Shown piece by piece: positions 1-10,166 of a stretch of 64,000 bases of DNA. The DNA lies in contig NC_087062.1 of the NCBI RefSeq assembly GCF_963678635.1, positions 63,091,253 to 63,155,252 on the forward strand. The letters run 5' to 3'. The position numbers were made by a program, and so were the translations under genes. Origin of the DNA: Symsagittifera roscoffensis (Eukaryota; Xenacoelomorpha; Acoela; Convolutidae). Each line of letters begins with the position of its first letter. Positions within the stretch are counted from its first letter, which is position 1. The notes beneath the pieces are model-generated. The model did no database searches. It was not told the DNA's origin and was given only the letters and a program-made list of their open reading frames with translations.

Positions 1-331
1 AAACTTCACATTGATATTAAGCAATTTAAACAGACAGTTGCTTTTGTAGACAATGATTAGACCGAAAATCAGAACATTTTGAAACGCGACCAGTTTGTTA
101 CGAAAAAAAACAGGTTCTTGAATAATTGAGCTGCAGAATATCTAATCAGACTGGTTTAGAATTTGTTGAAAAGAAAAAAACGTTTTTTCTTGTCCTTTTT
201 TGTCAAGTAACTTTTAATAATTTTCGTTATTTTAAATCGAAGATATGCGAACCCAAAACGATAAAATTTTGGCTATCTATCACCATACCAGATTGGATCA
301 GTCAGAAAAACAGCAGTTTCAAGGCAGTGAA
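1..331. other. Left flanking DNA, no gene seen
   Basis: This is AT-rich sequence to the left of the Polinton insertion. A 103-codon open frame starts at 126 but runs through the flank into the TIR poly-G tract and has no recognisable domain, so I do not call it a gene. Confidence 0.6.
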
Positions 332-337
332 AGTAGC
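332..337. repeat. Target-site duplication, left (AGTAGC)
   Basis: AGTAGC lies directly outside the left TIR. The same six bases follow the right TIR at 27755-27760 and, in the duplicated copy, at 39551-39556. Six bases is the duplication length known for Polinton integrases. Confidence 0.9.
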
Positions 338-866
338 AGTAGTAGATGTTGGAGGTGATCAGGGGGGGGGGGGATCATGGAAGACCCCATGTATTAAGAT
401 ATGTTATAGATTTCCGGTCTTCCATTCTATGTATTAACATTGGGTACAGAGTTTACATGTATTAAGATAGGGAATACCAATGGTAAGGTTTTATGGTTTG
501 TGTGATGGTAAGATAATGGTAAGAAAAACGTATTTTTTTTTGGTTTTTGAGTGAAAATATCTAGTTTTTTCGCAACAATTTCGGCGCGTGTTATCTAAAT
601 TGTAAATATCAAAATTAATTACGTGTAGATTGTGTGATGAAGCTCATTTCAATAGTTTTTTGGAACATGGTAAGTCAATGCTAAGAGTTCAAAACACGAT
701 AAAATTAGCTATAATTCCACCTAATTTATTGAATAATCTACTTTCTATCTACTTGAAGCAAAGCTGAAACCTACTGAAACTTCAAAAATGTCAAACTTTT
801 GAGGAAAAAAATTAAATTACAAAATATATATATATAAATCACTGCATCGCATAGTAAATTTACTGC
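338..866 (+). repeat. Polinton left terminal inverted repeat
   Basis: It starts AGTAGTAGATGTTGG and pairs, inverted, with 27203-27754. It contains a poly-G tract (361-372), repeats of ATGTATTAA, and several GGTAAG motifs. Its inner end is near GTAAATTTACTGC at 854-866. The polymerase stop codon lies about 100 bp further inside. Confidence 0.93.
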
Positions 867-954
867 AACTTCATAATAATACACCAACAAAAGGCTACTT
901 CGTACAAAATTTTAGTACATTGCATCACTTGTTTTAAATTTTTTACTCTGCATG

Positions 955-3900
955 AGTTCTTATAGTTCAATGGTTTTGTATGAATTCCATCATCTTGAAC
1001 TTGATGAGCCTAGTCCTTTCTTTGTCTGTTGTCTGTTCATATGTAGCAACCATATGATTCATAGTTCTGAATCCTCTATTAGTAGATGTGAGATTAACTG
1101 CTTCATCGAGCACTCTCCTGTACTTTGCCATGGGTCCATCTCCAGAATCTTCTAGAACTCGTTTGTTCAAACCTTTACTGCTGAATTTGAACTTTTTTGA
1201 CTTGTTGTCATAGCAGCAATAAGTTTTGCTACACAAAACGAGCATTTCTGTACATCTGAGTTCTTATTTAAAAAGTCCCGGCTACCGTTTATCATGCTTT
1301 TTATGCGTACTACAACACGTTTTAGGGAAGAAATTTGATTTTGCATCCGCCTTGAAAGGGTCTCTGCAGTCATTTTCCCTCATTTTCTCCCAAGCAGCTC
1401 TCTTATCTGGTTGGATACAGTCGTATAAAGTCTCTTCCGCAAGTACCAAGTAAAGTGATTCTGCATCCATCTCCAACTCTTCAAATTTATTCACATCACA
1501 GAACTTGTCAAAGAAGTTATGTAGAGTTCCAACATTCTCAGTTTCGCATACTGCAGTATGAAAAATCCAACAGTGATGGCTTCTCTGTGTTCAATGGTTA
1601 ACTTCAACAACTCCACCTCATACAAGTCTTTTTCAACTGTTTTCAGTCTTTTGAACAATGGCTCATAGATTGCTCTTATGAGTTTTTTCATCCTTCAGAT
1701 ATTTTGTGATTGCATGCCTGGATCTATCCATGATCTGATAACCATAGGAGGAATTGCCTAAAAGCTTCATCGTTTCTGCTACAACTCCTGACAAAGATTT
1801 TTCATCTCCTTCTTTTCTCGCATCAACCACTGATTGAACAAAATTATTGAAACATTTTTGTGGAGAGTACTGAACAAAACGGTAAATTTTGGTGCATTGC
1901 AAGCCGAGTTCCAAATAAAAATTGATTAGAGGAGTTATAACTGTTCCATTTTCTAGCTTGAAACCAGATATCAGCATTCTCTGAGGATGTTTTAACATTT
2001 GGTTCTCGATTGCATAATTTTTTATGTAATCTCCAATATAATCTCTTCCAACCTCTGTATTTTTGAAATTTCGAGGAAAATTCGCAAACTTTGATTTTAG
2101 TTCATCTGGAACAACTAATTTGCACTGAACATAGCCAAAGAGAGATCCATCTTTTATTTTGCTAGAAGGTAGTCTGTAAAAAGAGGTCTTTTATAGGGGA
2201 AGGGGGTTCTGACGTGATTTTTGATTTTGTCATTGTTTTTGAAATTATCCCATCGCTCACACTCCTACATTTCTTCAATTTTGTATCTTTTCTCTTTAAT
2301 GTATTCCCGTCGCATATCATCCATCTCTCTCTTTTTGTTTTATCGCTCAATATCCTGATCTTTTAAGGAGGGACGAGCTTCTTGACAAGAACAGAAGTGG
2401 TAGTAACATCCCATTGCTTCAAACACTGTCTTACAGTGATCACAATAACCGTCCACAATATAACAGTCGATTTTTTTCTGTTTTCCAGATGTGAAAAAGC
2501 TCTCACTTTTACATGCTGGTCTTGTTTTCTGATAGAAAGACATGACCATAATCTCGAAGTTGCGAGTTAGATTATGTCTAGCCTTGAATTTCTGCATATC
2601 AGTGTCAAATTCCCATCTCGTGTACAGTCCAGTTGGCATATCTTGACACATTGAGAAAGGGTAAAGCTGGCTTGCATCAATTCTGGATTGATTTACAAAT
2701 ATTTGATGAATTTCTGCCAAATGTTTTATCAACTACAGCTTTTTGAGTGAAAACAATGGAAAGTCCACCAGTCATGTCTTCTCGTATTTTTTTACACAAG
2801 TCTTTATCACTTTCGCAAAAGGGATAAAACTTGTCATTTGTAGATTTGTGCAGACATATGTTTGCTAGATTTGGAAGTTTACATCCAAGTTTCAACATAT
2901 CATTTACTTTGTTATGATAAAACTGTATCGCTTCCAGGGTTGGAACTACATCCTTGTTATTGTACCACTTCAAAAAGTCTTTGAACACTGTCATTCCGTT
3001 TTTATTCCAAGTCTCTTGCAAGTAATTGTAATTATCCAATCCAGATGGAGGAACAGTCTTGATTTGAAGCTTTTTAAGTGCCTGTTCTTTGTCAAACTCA
3101 CTCTTTCTCAGCTTCTCATAATCAATGAAGTCTTTGTCTAGAGGATTGTTGTTTCTAAGTTTACTGAAAAAGACTTCATATGGTGGCAATTCGGGAAAAA
3201 AACAAGTTTGTCTGGGTTATCAAACCACTCATACGGAAAGAATCCTTTCGTTTCGCTAGTTTTATAGACTATGACAAAAAAGAGTCCAGAGTAGTTGCTC
3301 CACCCAGAAACTTCATTATGTCGAGAAATTGTACATCTCCAAACTTGAAAGATATAAAGTCATTTGCTTTTTTGATGACGGATGTTTCTTGTTCTTTATC
3401 TCGAATCAAATAGGGGATTAGGTAGGACTTGATCAAATTCAAATCATATCTACCACTATTAAATCCATAAACAGGCAAAGTATTTAAATATATCTCCAGA
3501 TGCTGTTTCAAATCGATGAGCTGACTTTTCTGAATTCGTAAGAATTGTGTTGACATATCTGCTTCTCCCGAATCTTCAATGCATTCGTCTTCATACTCAA
3601 ATTTGCTGCTTGAATAGATTTTACTTTGTTCGTTTAACTGATCAAAGATCTTTTTGATTCTTTCATTGACAGCTACTTCAATATCTTAAAATTTTTTTCT
3701 CATCTCTAGCTTACTTTGTTCAGCCAACAGCTCGAGGTTGGTTACAAAAGCAATAATCAAGTTCTGTGGATCTTTGTTGTACAAAAGATGGATTCATCAA
3801 TCAAATTCGATGATATAGAGACTGATATTGGAACATGTTTTACGATCCAGGTTGTATTTTGTGTTTCTTTTAGTTCCTCTGTAGGAACACAAATCGACTT

Positions 3901-5300
3901 AAAATCGAAAATTGCTAGATTATCAAAAAGTTTATCTTCAGAAACTGGAAGATTAAATCCTTTTGCTTTTTCAAACAAGCTTTCTCGAAGCTCGTACACG
4001 TTCTTTGGGTAAGTATGTTTCACTCGATTCTTACATCTCAGAAGATGTTTGTTGAGAAACTCAGATCTATTGAAGAAAGTATCACAACTAGGACACCGGA
4101 AGCACTTGAAGTGAGAATCAATATCATTTGTATGAATGATATGATTGTTAAATCTCAGTAACTTGACTGTTTTGTCGAATCTTCCAATACTTCGTCGAGC
4201 TAGTTCTCCTACATATTCTCCTTCTTGGATATCGAAATCGTATATATAGATGTTTCTTTGAACAATTTCCTCAACAACAGGTAAGTCTACTACAGAAAAT
4301 CCACAAAAACTTGAGAACTATAACTAGATTTTGACATAAATTCTGTAAAGTATCCAGAAGAGTGAGAGTCGAGATCATTATGTCCGTTCATGTGCATTGC
4401 CAATGCGCGGAAAAGACAGAAATGATCTTTGTAAGGTTCCTTGTCTTTGTTAGATAAAAGACAGTTAAAAGAATAGTTTTTCAGTAGAGGTTCGGATAAG
4501 GCAGATTCGGGACATCCCATTGGGTTGTTTTTGAGCAAAACTGCAAAAATTGTGACGTTAGTTATCAATTTGAATCGCCATTTTGTGTTTTGACATTCTT
4601 GGGTACATTACTCCACAATATCAAATTTTCAACTTTTCCTTGGATTTTTATCATGTCTGCTTTAGTACAGAGCAAATGGGATTTTTCAAATAACGTATTG
4701 TTTTCATGGGCGTAGATTTATCGATATTCACCAGTCTCAATATTTTGAAGAACGAAACACAGAGCAATGTTAATTTTTGCGGCAGAATCTAGCTTGTTGA
4801 AGACTTCTTCAAGTTTCTCGTTGATTATTTCAGCATTAACTTGGACATTTCGAAATTAAAAACCTTATGTCTCTCATTCTCTATCTCTGTATACACCAGA
4901 AAATGTTGACAAGCACTAGGTTCCTCCTTAAGCTTTTCACCATCTTCCCCTTCTTCCTCCACAATTTTGTTCAAGTCGGCCACCGTATCACTGGGCTTCC
5001 GTTGCTTAATTCCATGTTCCTTTCTCCAATGTTGTTGGAGAGAGTAGTAACTAGGGAACTCTTGTTCGCAAGAAGGACAAACTGTCGACTTTTTCAAACC
5101 TGGTTGAACATGCTTCTTTGTACCATGATAACACATCTCCTCTTTGCTCTTTGTGTAAAAATGACAGTTTGGACACTTATGTTCCTTTTGTTTTTCCTAT
5201 CTCTTTCGATGTCGCGCTGCGTTTTGGCAAAATTACATAATTCCACAATCTTCACACTTGACTTTTTCATTTCGGTTAAGAGCAAGCTTTATCTGAAATA
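955..5300 (-). pseudogene. Polinton protein-primed family-B DNA polymerase, broken
   Basis: This is the replicative polymerase of the element, with a 3'-5' exonuclease and a polymerase domain. Reading on the minus strand from 5300: C2H2 fingers (about 5285-5050), a conserved N-terminal block with DHFCLFRAL (about 4400), Exo I as IFDFKSICV (about 3905), Exo II as GFNSGRYDLNLIK (about 3450), an Exo III-like YNNKD (about 2960), motif A DASQLYPFS (about 2670), motif B KLLGNSSYGYQ (about 1760), motif C MDAESLYLVL (about 1460), and a C-terminus at 967. The reading frame changes repeatedly and has several stops, including a TAG between the first two fingers. Exo I has DFK where DFE is usual. Motif C has DAES where DTDS is usual. 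A TTTTATTTCAG sequence just before the first finger may be a splice acceptor, which would place a first exon upstream. Confidence 0.9.
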
Positions 5301-5444
5301 AAAATTGGGACTTTAGAAATATTCCAAAAATAAAAGTTTGAAGTAGCAATTGAATAAAACTACTTATTTGAAGTTAATTTGAAGTAAAGTTCAATTGACT
5401 GTTTCTGATTGGTAAACAAAATGAATGATTTAACCCAACAAAAT

Positions 5445-5689
5445 GAGCGTAATTATACTAATAATGACGTCATCGCCTACGCATTTATTCTTTTATGGTA
5501 ATGGCATCATTCTTTAAATAGAAGCAACGTCACCATCTACCCAATTTTCCTTTTATGGTAATGACGTCATTCTATAAATAGAAGTGACGTCACCACCTAA
5601 GCTATTTTCCTCTTATGGCAATGACCCCATTCTATAAATAGAAGTGACGTCACTGCCCACGCAATTTTCCTTTTATGGTAAGGACGTCA
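5445..5689. promoter_or_regulatory. 60-bp CRE-TATA-CRE promoter array, copy 1
   Basis: Four direct repeats have an exact 60-bp period. TGACGTCA-type palindromes sit at 5465, 5502 (degenerate), 5562, 5622 (degenerate) and 5682 (GGACGTCA), and again at 5525 (degenerate), 5585 and 5645. Between each pair is TATAAATA or TTAAATA (5513, 5573, 5633). TGACGTCA is the CREB/ATF site, so each unit is a TATA box between two CREs. The array lies between the divergent polymerase (minus) and ORF A (plus) and is probably their shared promoter/enhancer. A CCAAT box (CCAATCAG) follows near 5741. The regulatory role is inferred. Confidence 0.7.
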
Positions 5690-5785
5690 TCGCTCACGTA
5701 ATTCCTTCAAAAATTCTAGAATTTTCCCGAAAAATTTTCAACCAATCAGAACTAAGCAGTTTCTAGACATAACTTTGTACGAAAA

Positions 5786-6205
5786 ATGTCAATTAAAAAA
5801 CAATTGAACCTCCTCGAGTTACTCTACAAGAAAAAAGAAAACATTCCGTATGATCTCCTTATTGATGAAATAGATCTAGATTCTTACTTTTTTCACAATT
5901 TTTTGGACGTTTATGTTGTCCAAAATAGAGTTCTCCGACTAAGTAAAGGTCTCTTTGGGGAAACTTACTCAATCAAAGAGTTTACTTTTGATCCACATAT
6001 TACGTATCAAAGCTATAAACTTACTGCTGAGTTACACCTGACTAGAAAAGAAATTTTATTTATTTTACAAAATTTGAAGTTAATAAAAAAGTCGTACGAT
6101 AAATTTTCAAAGACTCTTTTTATTCGCTACCCAACTCCCAAGTTTGTCAAAACTCCTGAGCAAAAATCTTTATTCCTTCGTTTTTTTAAAGATTTTCATA
6201 GTTGA
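5786..6205 (+). CDS. ORF A, uncharacterised Polinton protein (intact copy)
   Basis: An open frame of 139 codons starts MSIKKQLNLLELL and ends FKDFHS. I do not recognise its family. It is rich in Lys, Phe and Leu, mixed in charge, with no signal peptide or convincing membrane segment and a Pro-rich stretch YPTPKF near residue 115. The start is supported by the 60-bp promoter array ending about 100 bp upstream. It is the only undamaged copy of three; copies 2 and 3 share a frameshift near codon 40. After its TGA the same frame continues, nine bases later, into ORF A2. The two may be adjacent genes or one gene split by a stop. Its position next to the polymerase suggests an early gene, by inference only. 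Confidence 0.6.
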   Translation: MSIKKQLNLLELLYKKKENIPYDLLIDEIDLDSYFFHNFLDVYVVQNRVLRLSKGLFGETYSIKEFTFDPHITYQSYKLTAELHLTRKEILFILQNLKLIKKSYDKFSKTLFIRYPTPKFVKTPEQKSLFLRFFKDFHS

Positions 6206-6214
6206 AAATCTTGC

Positions 6215-6561
6215 ATGATCAGGTTTGGAATCAAATATCCAGAGACTTGCTTTGAAAAATTCATTAACGTTGAGTTATCCTCTCAAATCTACATCAAAGT
6301 AAAAAAAAGAACTTGATTTTTCATCGATTATATACAAAAAATTCAAATAACTTGATGAGAAGACTTGCAGAGATGCTACTTTTATTAATTTTCCTTCTTT
6401 TGTTACTTATATCGGCAAAATTTTTTATTTTTACAGCAAACAACTTTTGGTCATTTGTTTTTGCAATTTCTTTTGTGTATATTTTTTACTTATTTGGAAG
6501 GTTTAAGTCCTTAAAAGGTACAATTTTGTCTGATTGGATACGACAACTAGAACAAAAATGA
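6215..6561 (+). pseudogene. ORF A2 copy 1, internally deleted
   Basis: This corresponds to the 118-codon ORF A2 of copies 2 and 3, starting MIRFGI. An internal deletion near 6300 and a further loss near 6345 shift the frame. A hydrophobic 82-codon frame at 6313-6561 comes from the shift over T-rich sequence and is not the ancestral reading. Confidence 0.5.
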
Positions 6562-6715
6562 ACATTTTTGTGATTGGAAACGACAATACCCAAAAAAGAG
6601 CTTTGTTTCCGATTGGATACGACTTCTCTTTAAGAATTCCATAAAAAGGAACTGAAATCTGATTGGACACGACTACAATTCAAATAAGGAAAATCCATTC
6701 TGATTGGTTAAGCCT
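6531..6715. promoter_or_regulatory. Array of reverse CCAAT boxes, copy 1
   Basis: Five repeats of TGATTGGATACGAC or close variants start at 6531, 6571, 6610, 6660 and 6701, spaced 39-50 bp apart. ATTGG is the reverse complement of CCAAT, the NF-Y site. The array lies just upstream of ORF C, followed by two copies of an ACCGTCAACTAC block, and probably forms its promoter. Copies occur at 10132 and 14049. Confidence 0.55.
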
Positions 6716-6919
6716 ACACATTCGAATTGAAAGTACCCCTCTCTCTTAACTAAAAATCCTTTTATTTTCATCTTAACTACCGTCAACTACCTCCTCTCTC
6801 AGCTCTAAATATTTTAATATCAACTTAACCACCGTCAACTACTTCTCTCGCAACTGTAAACCTTGTTTTTTCTCTGAATCTAATACTTATTCAACTTCCC
6901 TTGCAACTTATTGCTCAAA

Positions 6920-7090
6920 ATGGTCTCCTCAGTGCAAAACAACAACCTTATGTTCTCGGTAGAATTTTCGGCTGACTTAGTACAAATCCAAGTGCAAGAA
7001 ACAGTTTGTGAAGTTTTTCTGGCACGGATGGACATCTCAATCCAAGTCTTGCACATGGTGGAGGTGATGCGCAGGGATTTCAGGGACTGA
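6920..7090 (+). pseudogene. ORF C copy 1, truncated
   Basis: This matches the first 50 or so codons of ORF C (see 10525). A deletion then removes the middle and end, leaving 56 codons that stop at TGA just before the shared 3' sequence. Confidence 0.55.
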
Positions 7091-7170
7091 TTTGTAAATA
7101 AATTGGTTGCTGTCTTGTGTTTTGTAATTTTTTTTCTTTGCATCTAGTAATTTTATTTTAAAGAGATATC

Positions 7171-7176
7171 AATAAA
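7171..7176 (+). terminator. Poly(A) signal AATAAA after ORF C, copy 1
   Basis: AATAAA lies about 80 bp beyond ORF C, between the convergent ORFs C and D. It recurs at 11107 and 15015. Confidence 0.5.
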
Positions 7177-7179
7177 GAA

Positions 7180-7672
7180 ATAAGGTCAGAGAAAAATTTG
7201 TTAAATAATTGCAAAAGTACGGTTTTTTTTTAATTGTTGAAAAATTTTGTTGAAAAACAAACTAATCATGCAATTGGTAATTTTTTTCTACAAAGTTTTG
7301 TTGAAAAAATGGCAAAAAAGTTAAACCAATTTTAACATCTTGTAAAAAAAACTTCACATTTTTTACACTCACGATAAAGAAAATAATTATGATTTTTGCA
7401 AACAAATTGATAAGTGAAATGATTCTTGTCTAATCTTTGCAAAATTTGATCGAGCGATGATCCGATTGATACTCAGTGAAAGTTGCAATTTTCCTTTGGG
7501 CAGAATGATGAAAGGTTAGATACACAGTAGTCTTGGTTGACAATAAATTTTTCATAAAAGTATTCTGAGACCGAGATAAAAAGAGATTTGCATTGTAGTC
7601 CGAATAAAAAGTGGGATATGCTTGAGACATAGCAGATGCCATCACCGATTACTTGTTGAAAATGATTTTTAT
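7180..7672 (-). pseudogene. ORF D copy 1, frameshifted
   Basis: This is the minus-strand Cys-rich ORF D (see 11110). The start region is altered (the Met codons at 7650-7672 no longer match copy 2) and the frame shifts around 7600, leaving short pieces. Confidence 0.5.
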
Positions 7673-7775
7673 CTACATTGAATTGCTTATAAAGTAGTTA
7701 AATCACCCACGCAATGTCCATGTTTGGATCATCACCTACTCATTATTCCATATAAAGTGATAAACTTTATTCGGA

Positions 7776-8504
7776 ATGTACAGTGAGTCATCTACAATTC
7801 CTAATTTCTATACAAAATTTCATTATTTTGAATTATCTACTACTGGTCAGTTGGCTCTGAGTCTCAAGTCAAAAATGATTTCACGGAAGGATATCCTTCC
7901 CAACTATATTGAATTTGCTAAGAACCAAAAAAGAATTGGGAGATTTTCTTGGTCCCAAAAACCCTACAACGGAAAAATTTACTCTGAACCTTGCTTCCAA
8001 TTGCTAAAGAAAAACGAATCGGGACAAATCGAAAAAACCCAGAAAGTCTATCCTGGTGAAAAAGAAGGGGAAAGGATATCAGCAATACGGAATACTGTTA
8101 TTCACGATGCTGAAAACCTTGGACTCAATCCTGTATTGGAACCCTATTCTGACAAAGGCTCAATCATGGAGCAGGAACTTGCGAACTGTCATGCGGTGTA
8201 TGACTTAGCAATATACAAGAAGAAAAGGGCGTGTGTCACAGTCAAGAAGTACAGTGTGAACAAATCACCCGACATTCAGATTCGACTCTTCACTGCCAAC
8301 GAAAACGAAGTCTTGAAGCAAGTTGCCTTTGTCAACTATACTTTGAACGAAACACAGTGCAATGTTAATTTTTGCGGCAGAATCGATCTTGTTGAAGACT
8401 TCTTCAAGTTTCTCGTTGATTATTTCAGTACTAACTTGGACATTTTGAAGTTAAATACCATATGTCTCCCATTTTCCATCTCCGTATCTACCAGAAAATG
8501 TTGA
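7776..8504 (+). CDS. ORF B copy 1, fused to antisense polymerase sequence
   Basis: An open frame of 242 codons. Residues 1 to about 192 are ORF B proper, a charged soluble-looking protein with no family I recognise; conserved pieces include ISRKDILPNYIEFAKN and AIRNTVIHDAENLG. From 8352 the frame crosses the module junction, and its last 50 or so residues read the antisense of the polymerase gene, so the natural C-terminus is lost. A second Met at 7875 matches the start of copy 2. A TATAAAG at 7751 and a TGAGTCA (AP-1-like) at 7784 lie close by. The gene is divergent from ORF D. Confidence 0.55.
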   Translation: MYSESSTIPNFYTKFHYFELSTTGQLALSLKSKMISRKDILPNYIEFAKNQKRIGRFSWSQKPYNGKIYSEPCFQLLKKNESGQIEKTQKVYPGEKEGERISAIRNTVIHDAENLGLNPVLEPYSDKGSIMEQELANCHAVYDLAIYKKKRACVTVKKYSVNKSPDIQIRLFTANENEVLKQVAFVNYTLNETQCNVNFCGRIDLVEDFFKFLVDYFSTNLDILKLNTICLPFSISVSTRKC

Positions 8505-8894
8505 CAAGCACCATGTTCCTCCTTAAGTTTTTCACCATCTTCCCCTTCTTCCTCCACAATTTTGTTCAAGTCGGCCACCGTATCATTGGGCTTCCGTTGC
8601 TTAATTCCATGTTCCTTTCTCCGATGTTGTTGGAGAGAGTAGTAAATAGGGAACTCTTGTTCGCAAGAAGGACAAACTGTCGACTTTTTTGAGCTTGGTT
8701 GAGCATGCTTCTTCGTACCATGATAACACATCTCCTCTTTGCTCTTTGTGTAAAAATGACAGTTTGGACATTTATGTTCCTTTTGTTTTTACTATCTCTT
8801 TCGATGTCGAACTGCGTTTTGGCGAAAGTAAATAATTTCACAATCTTCACACTTGACTTTCTCGTTTCAGTTAAGAGCAAGTTTTATGCAAAAT
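8352..8894 (-). pseudogene. Polymerase N-terminal zinc-finger fragment, copy 2
   Basis: This matches 4753-5295: the two Cys2-His2 fingers beginning CPNCHFYTK and CPSCEQEFP plus a following acidic stretch. The rest of the polymerase is absent because the module junction cuts it off. The inherited TAG between fingers is present. Confidence 0.85.
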
Positions 8895-9056
8895 AAAATT
8901 TGGGACTTTAGAAATGTTCCAAAAATAAAAATTTGAAGTACCAATTGAATGAAACTTATTTGAAGTAAATTTGAAGTAAAGTTCAATTGACTGTTTCTGG
9001 TTGGTAAACAAAATGAATGATTTAACCCAACAAAATGAGCGTAATTATACTAATAA

Positions 9057-9281
9057 TGACGTCTTCGCCTACGCATTTATTCTTTTATGGTAATGGCATC
9101 ATTCTATAAATAGAAGCAACGTCACCACCTACGCAATTTTCCTTTTATGGTAATGACGTCATTCTATAAAAAGAAGTGACGTCACCACCTAAGCAATTTT
9201 CCTCTTATGGCAATGACCCCATTCTATAAATAGAAGTGGCGTCAACGCCCACGCAATGTTCCTTTCATGGTAAGGACGTCA
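9057..9281. promoter_or_regulatory. CRE-TATA-CRE array, copy 2
   Basis: Same 60-bp design as 5445-5689. Some palindromes have decayed (TGACGTCT at 9057, TGGCGTCA near 9237) and one TATA box reads TATAAAAA. Confidence 0.65.
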
Positions 9282-9373
9282 TCCCTCACTTAATTCCTTC
9301 GAAAATTCTCAACCAATCAGAACTAAGCAGTTTCTAGACATAACTGTGAACCAAAAATAATCAAATTTGAAAA

Positions 9374-9800
9374 ATGTCAATTAAAAAACATTTGAACCTC
9401 CTCGAGTTACTCTACAAGAAAAAAGAAAACATTCCGTGTGATTTCCTCATTGATGAAATAGTTGTAGATTCTTACTTGTTTCACAATTCACAATTTTTTG
9501 GACCTTTGTGTTGTCCAAAATAGAGTTCTCCGACTAAGTGAAGGTCTCTTTGGGGAAACTTACTCAATCAAAGAGTTTACTTTTGATCCACATATTACGT
9601 ATCAAAGCTATAAACTTACTGCTGAGTTACACCTGACTAGAAGGGAAGTTTTATTTATTTTACAAAAATTGAAGTCAATAAAAAAATCGTACAATAAAAT
9701 TTCAAAGACTCTTTTTATTCGCTACCCAACTCCCAAGTTTGTCAAAACTCCCGAGCAAAAATCTTTATTCCTTCGTTTTTTTAAAGATTTTCATAGTTGA
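9374..9800 (+). pseudogene. ORF A copy 2, frameshifted
   Basis: The start MSIKKHLNLLELL is present, but a duplicated CACAATT near 9485 shifts the frame. The downstream part stays open as 100 codons from 9498. ORF A2 follows in the same frame after one TGA. Confidence 0.6.
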
Positions 9801-9809
9801 AAATCTTGC

Positions 9810-10166
9810 ATGATCAGGTTTGGAATCAGATATCCAGAGACTTGCTTTAAAAAATTCATTAACTTTGAGTTATCCTCTCAAATCTACATCAAAGTAAAAG
9901 AACTTGACTATCTACCCAAAAATCAGCAATTTTTCATCGATTATATACAAAAAATTCTTGATGAGAACAATTGCAGAGATGCTATTTTTATTAATTTTCC
10001 TTCTTTTGTTACTTATATCGGCAAAATTTCTTATTTTTACAGCAAACAACTTTTGGTAATTTCTTTTTGCAATTTTTTTTGTGTATATTTTTACTTATTT
10101 GGAAGATTTAAGTCCTTAAAAGGTACAATTTTGTCTGATTGGATACAACAACTAGAACAAAAATGA
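9810..10166 (+). CDS. ORF A2, uncharacterised Polinton protein
   Basis: An open frame of 118 codons starts MIRFGIRYPETCFKKF. No family recognised. The first 80 residues are mixed in character (KELDYLPKNQQFFIDYIQK); the remainder is hydrophobic and aromatic and may be shifted out of the true frame, since T-rich sequence stays open easily. It follows ORF A in frame with a single TGA and nine bases between. It could be a second gene or the C-terminal half of ORF A reached by readthrough or exposed by mutation. Copy 3 (13727-14083) is identical in translation. Confidence 0.45.
   Translation: MIRFGIRYPETCFKKFINFELSSQIYIKVKELDYLPKNQQFFIDYIQKILDENNCRDAIFINFPSFVTYIGKISYFYSKQLLVISFCNFFCVYFYLFGRFKSLKGTILSDWIQQLEQK

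Larger units (their letters stand above)
4753..8351. repeat. Tandem module, copy 1 (about 3.6 kb)
   Basis: This is the first of three head-to-tail copies: polymerase 5' end, promoter array, ORFs A/A2/C, ORF D (minus) and ORF B. Copies 2 and 3 start at 8352 and 12269. Each junction joins the middle of ORF B to the antisense of polymerase codons through the shared bases GAACGAAA. Copy 1 is shorter than copy 2 because ORFs A2 and C carry deletions. Confidence 0.92.

Noticed and set aside
5445-5689. CRISPR-like array (regular 60-bp repeats)
   Set aside because: The context is eukaryotic, the spacers are not unique, and each unit holds TATA and CRE motifs, so it is a promoter-type repeat.
6313-6561. 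Hydrophobic 82-codon frame that looks like a membrane protein
   Set aside because: It arises from a frame shift over T-rich sequence in ORF A2 copy 1; copies 2 and 3 show a different, more balanced reading.
8420-8880. Plus-strand frames opposite the zinc-finger fragments (hydrophobic, Phe/Leu-rich)
   Set aside because: They are antisense shadows of the polymerase N-terminus.
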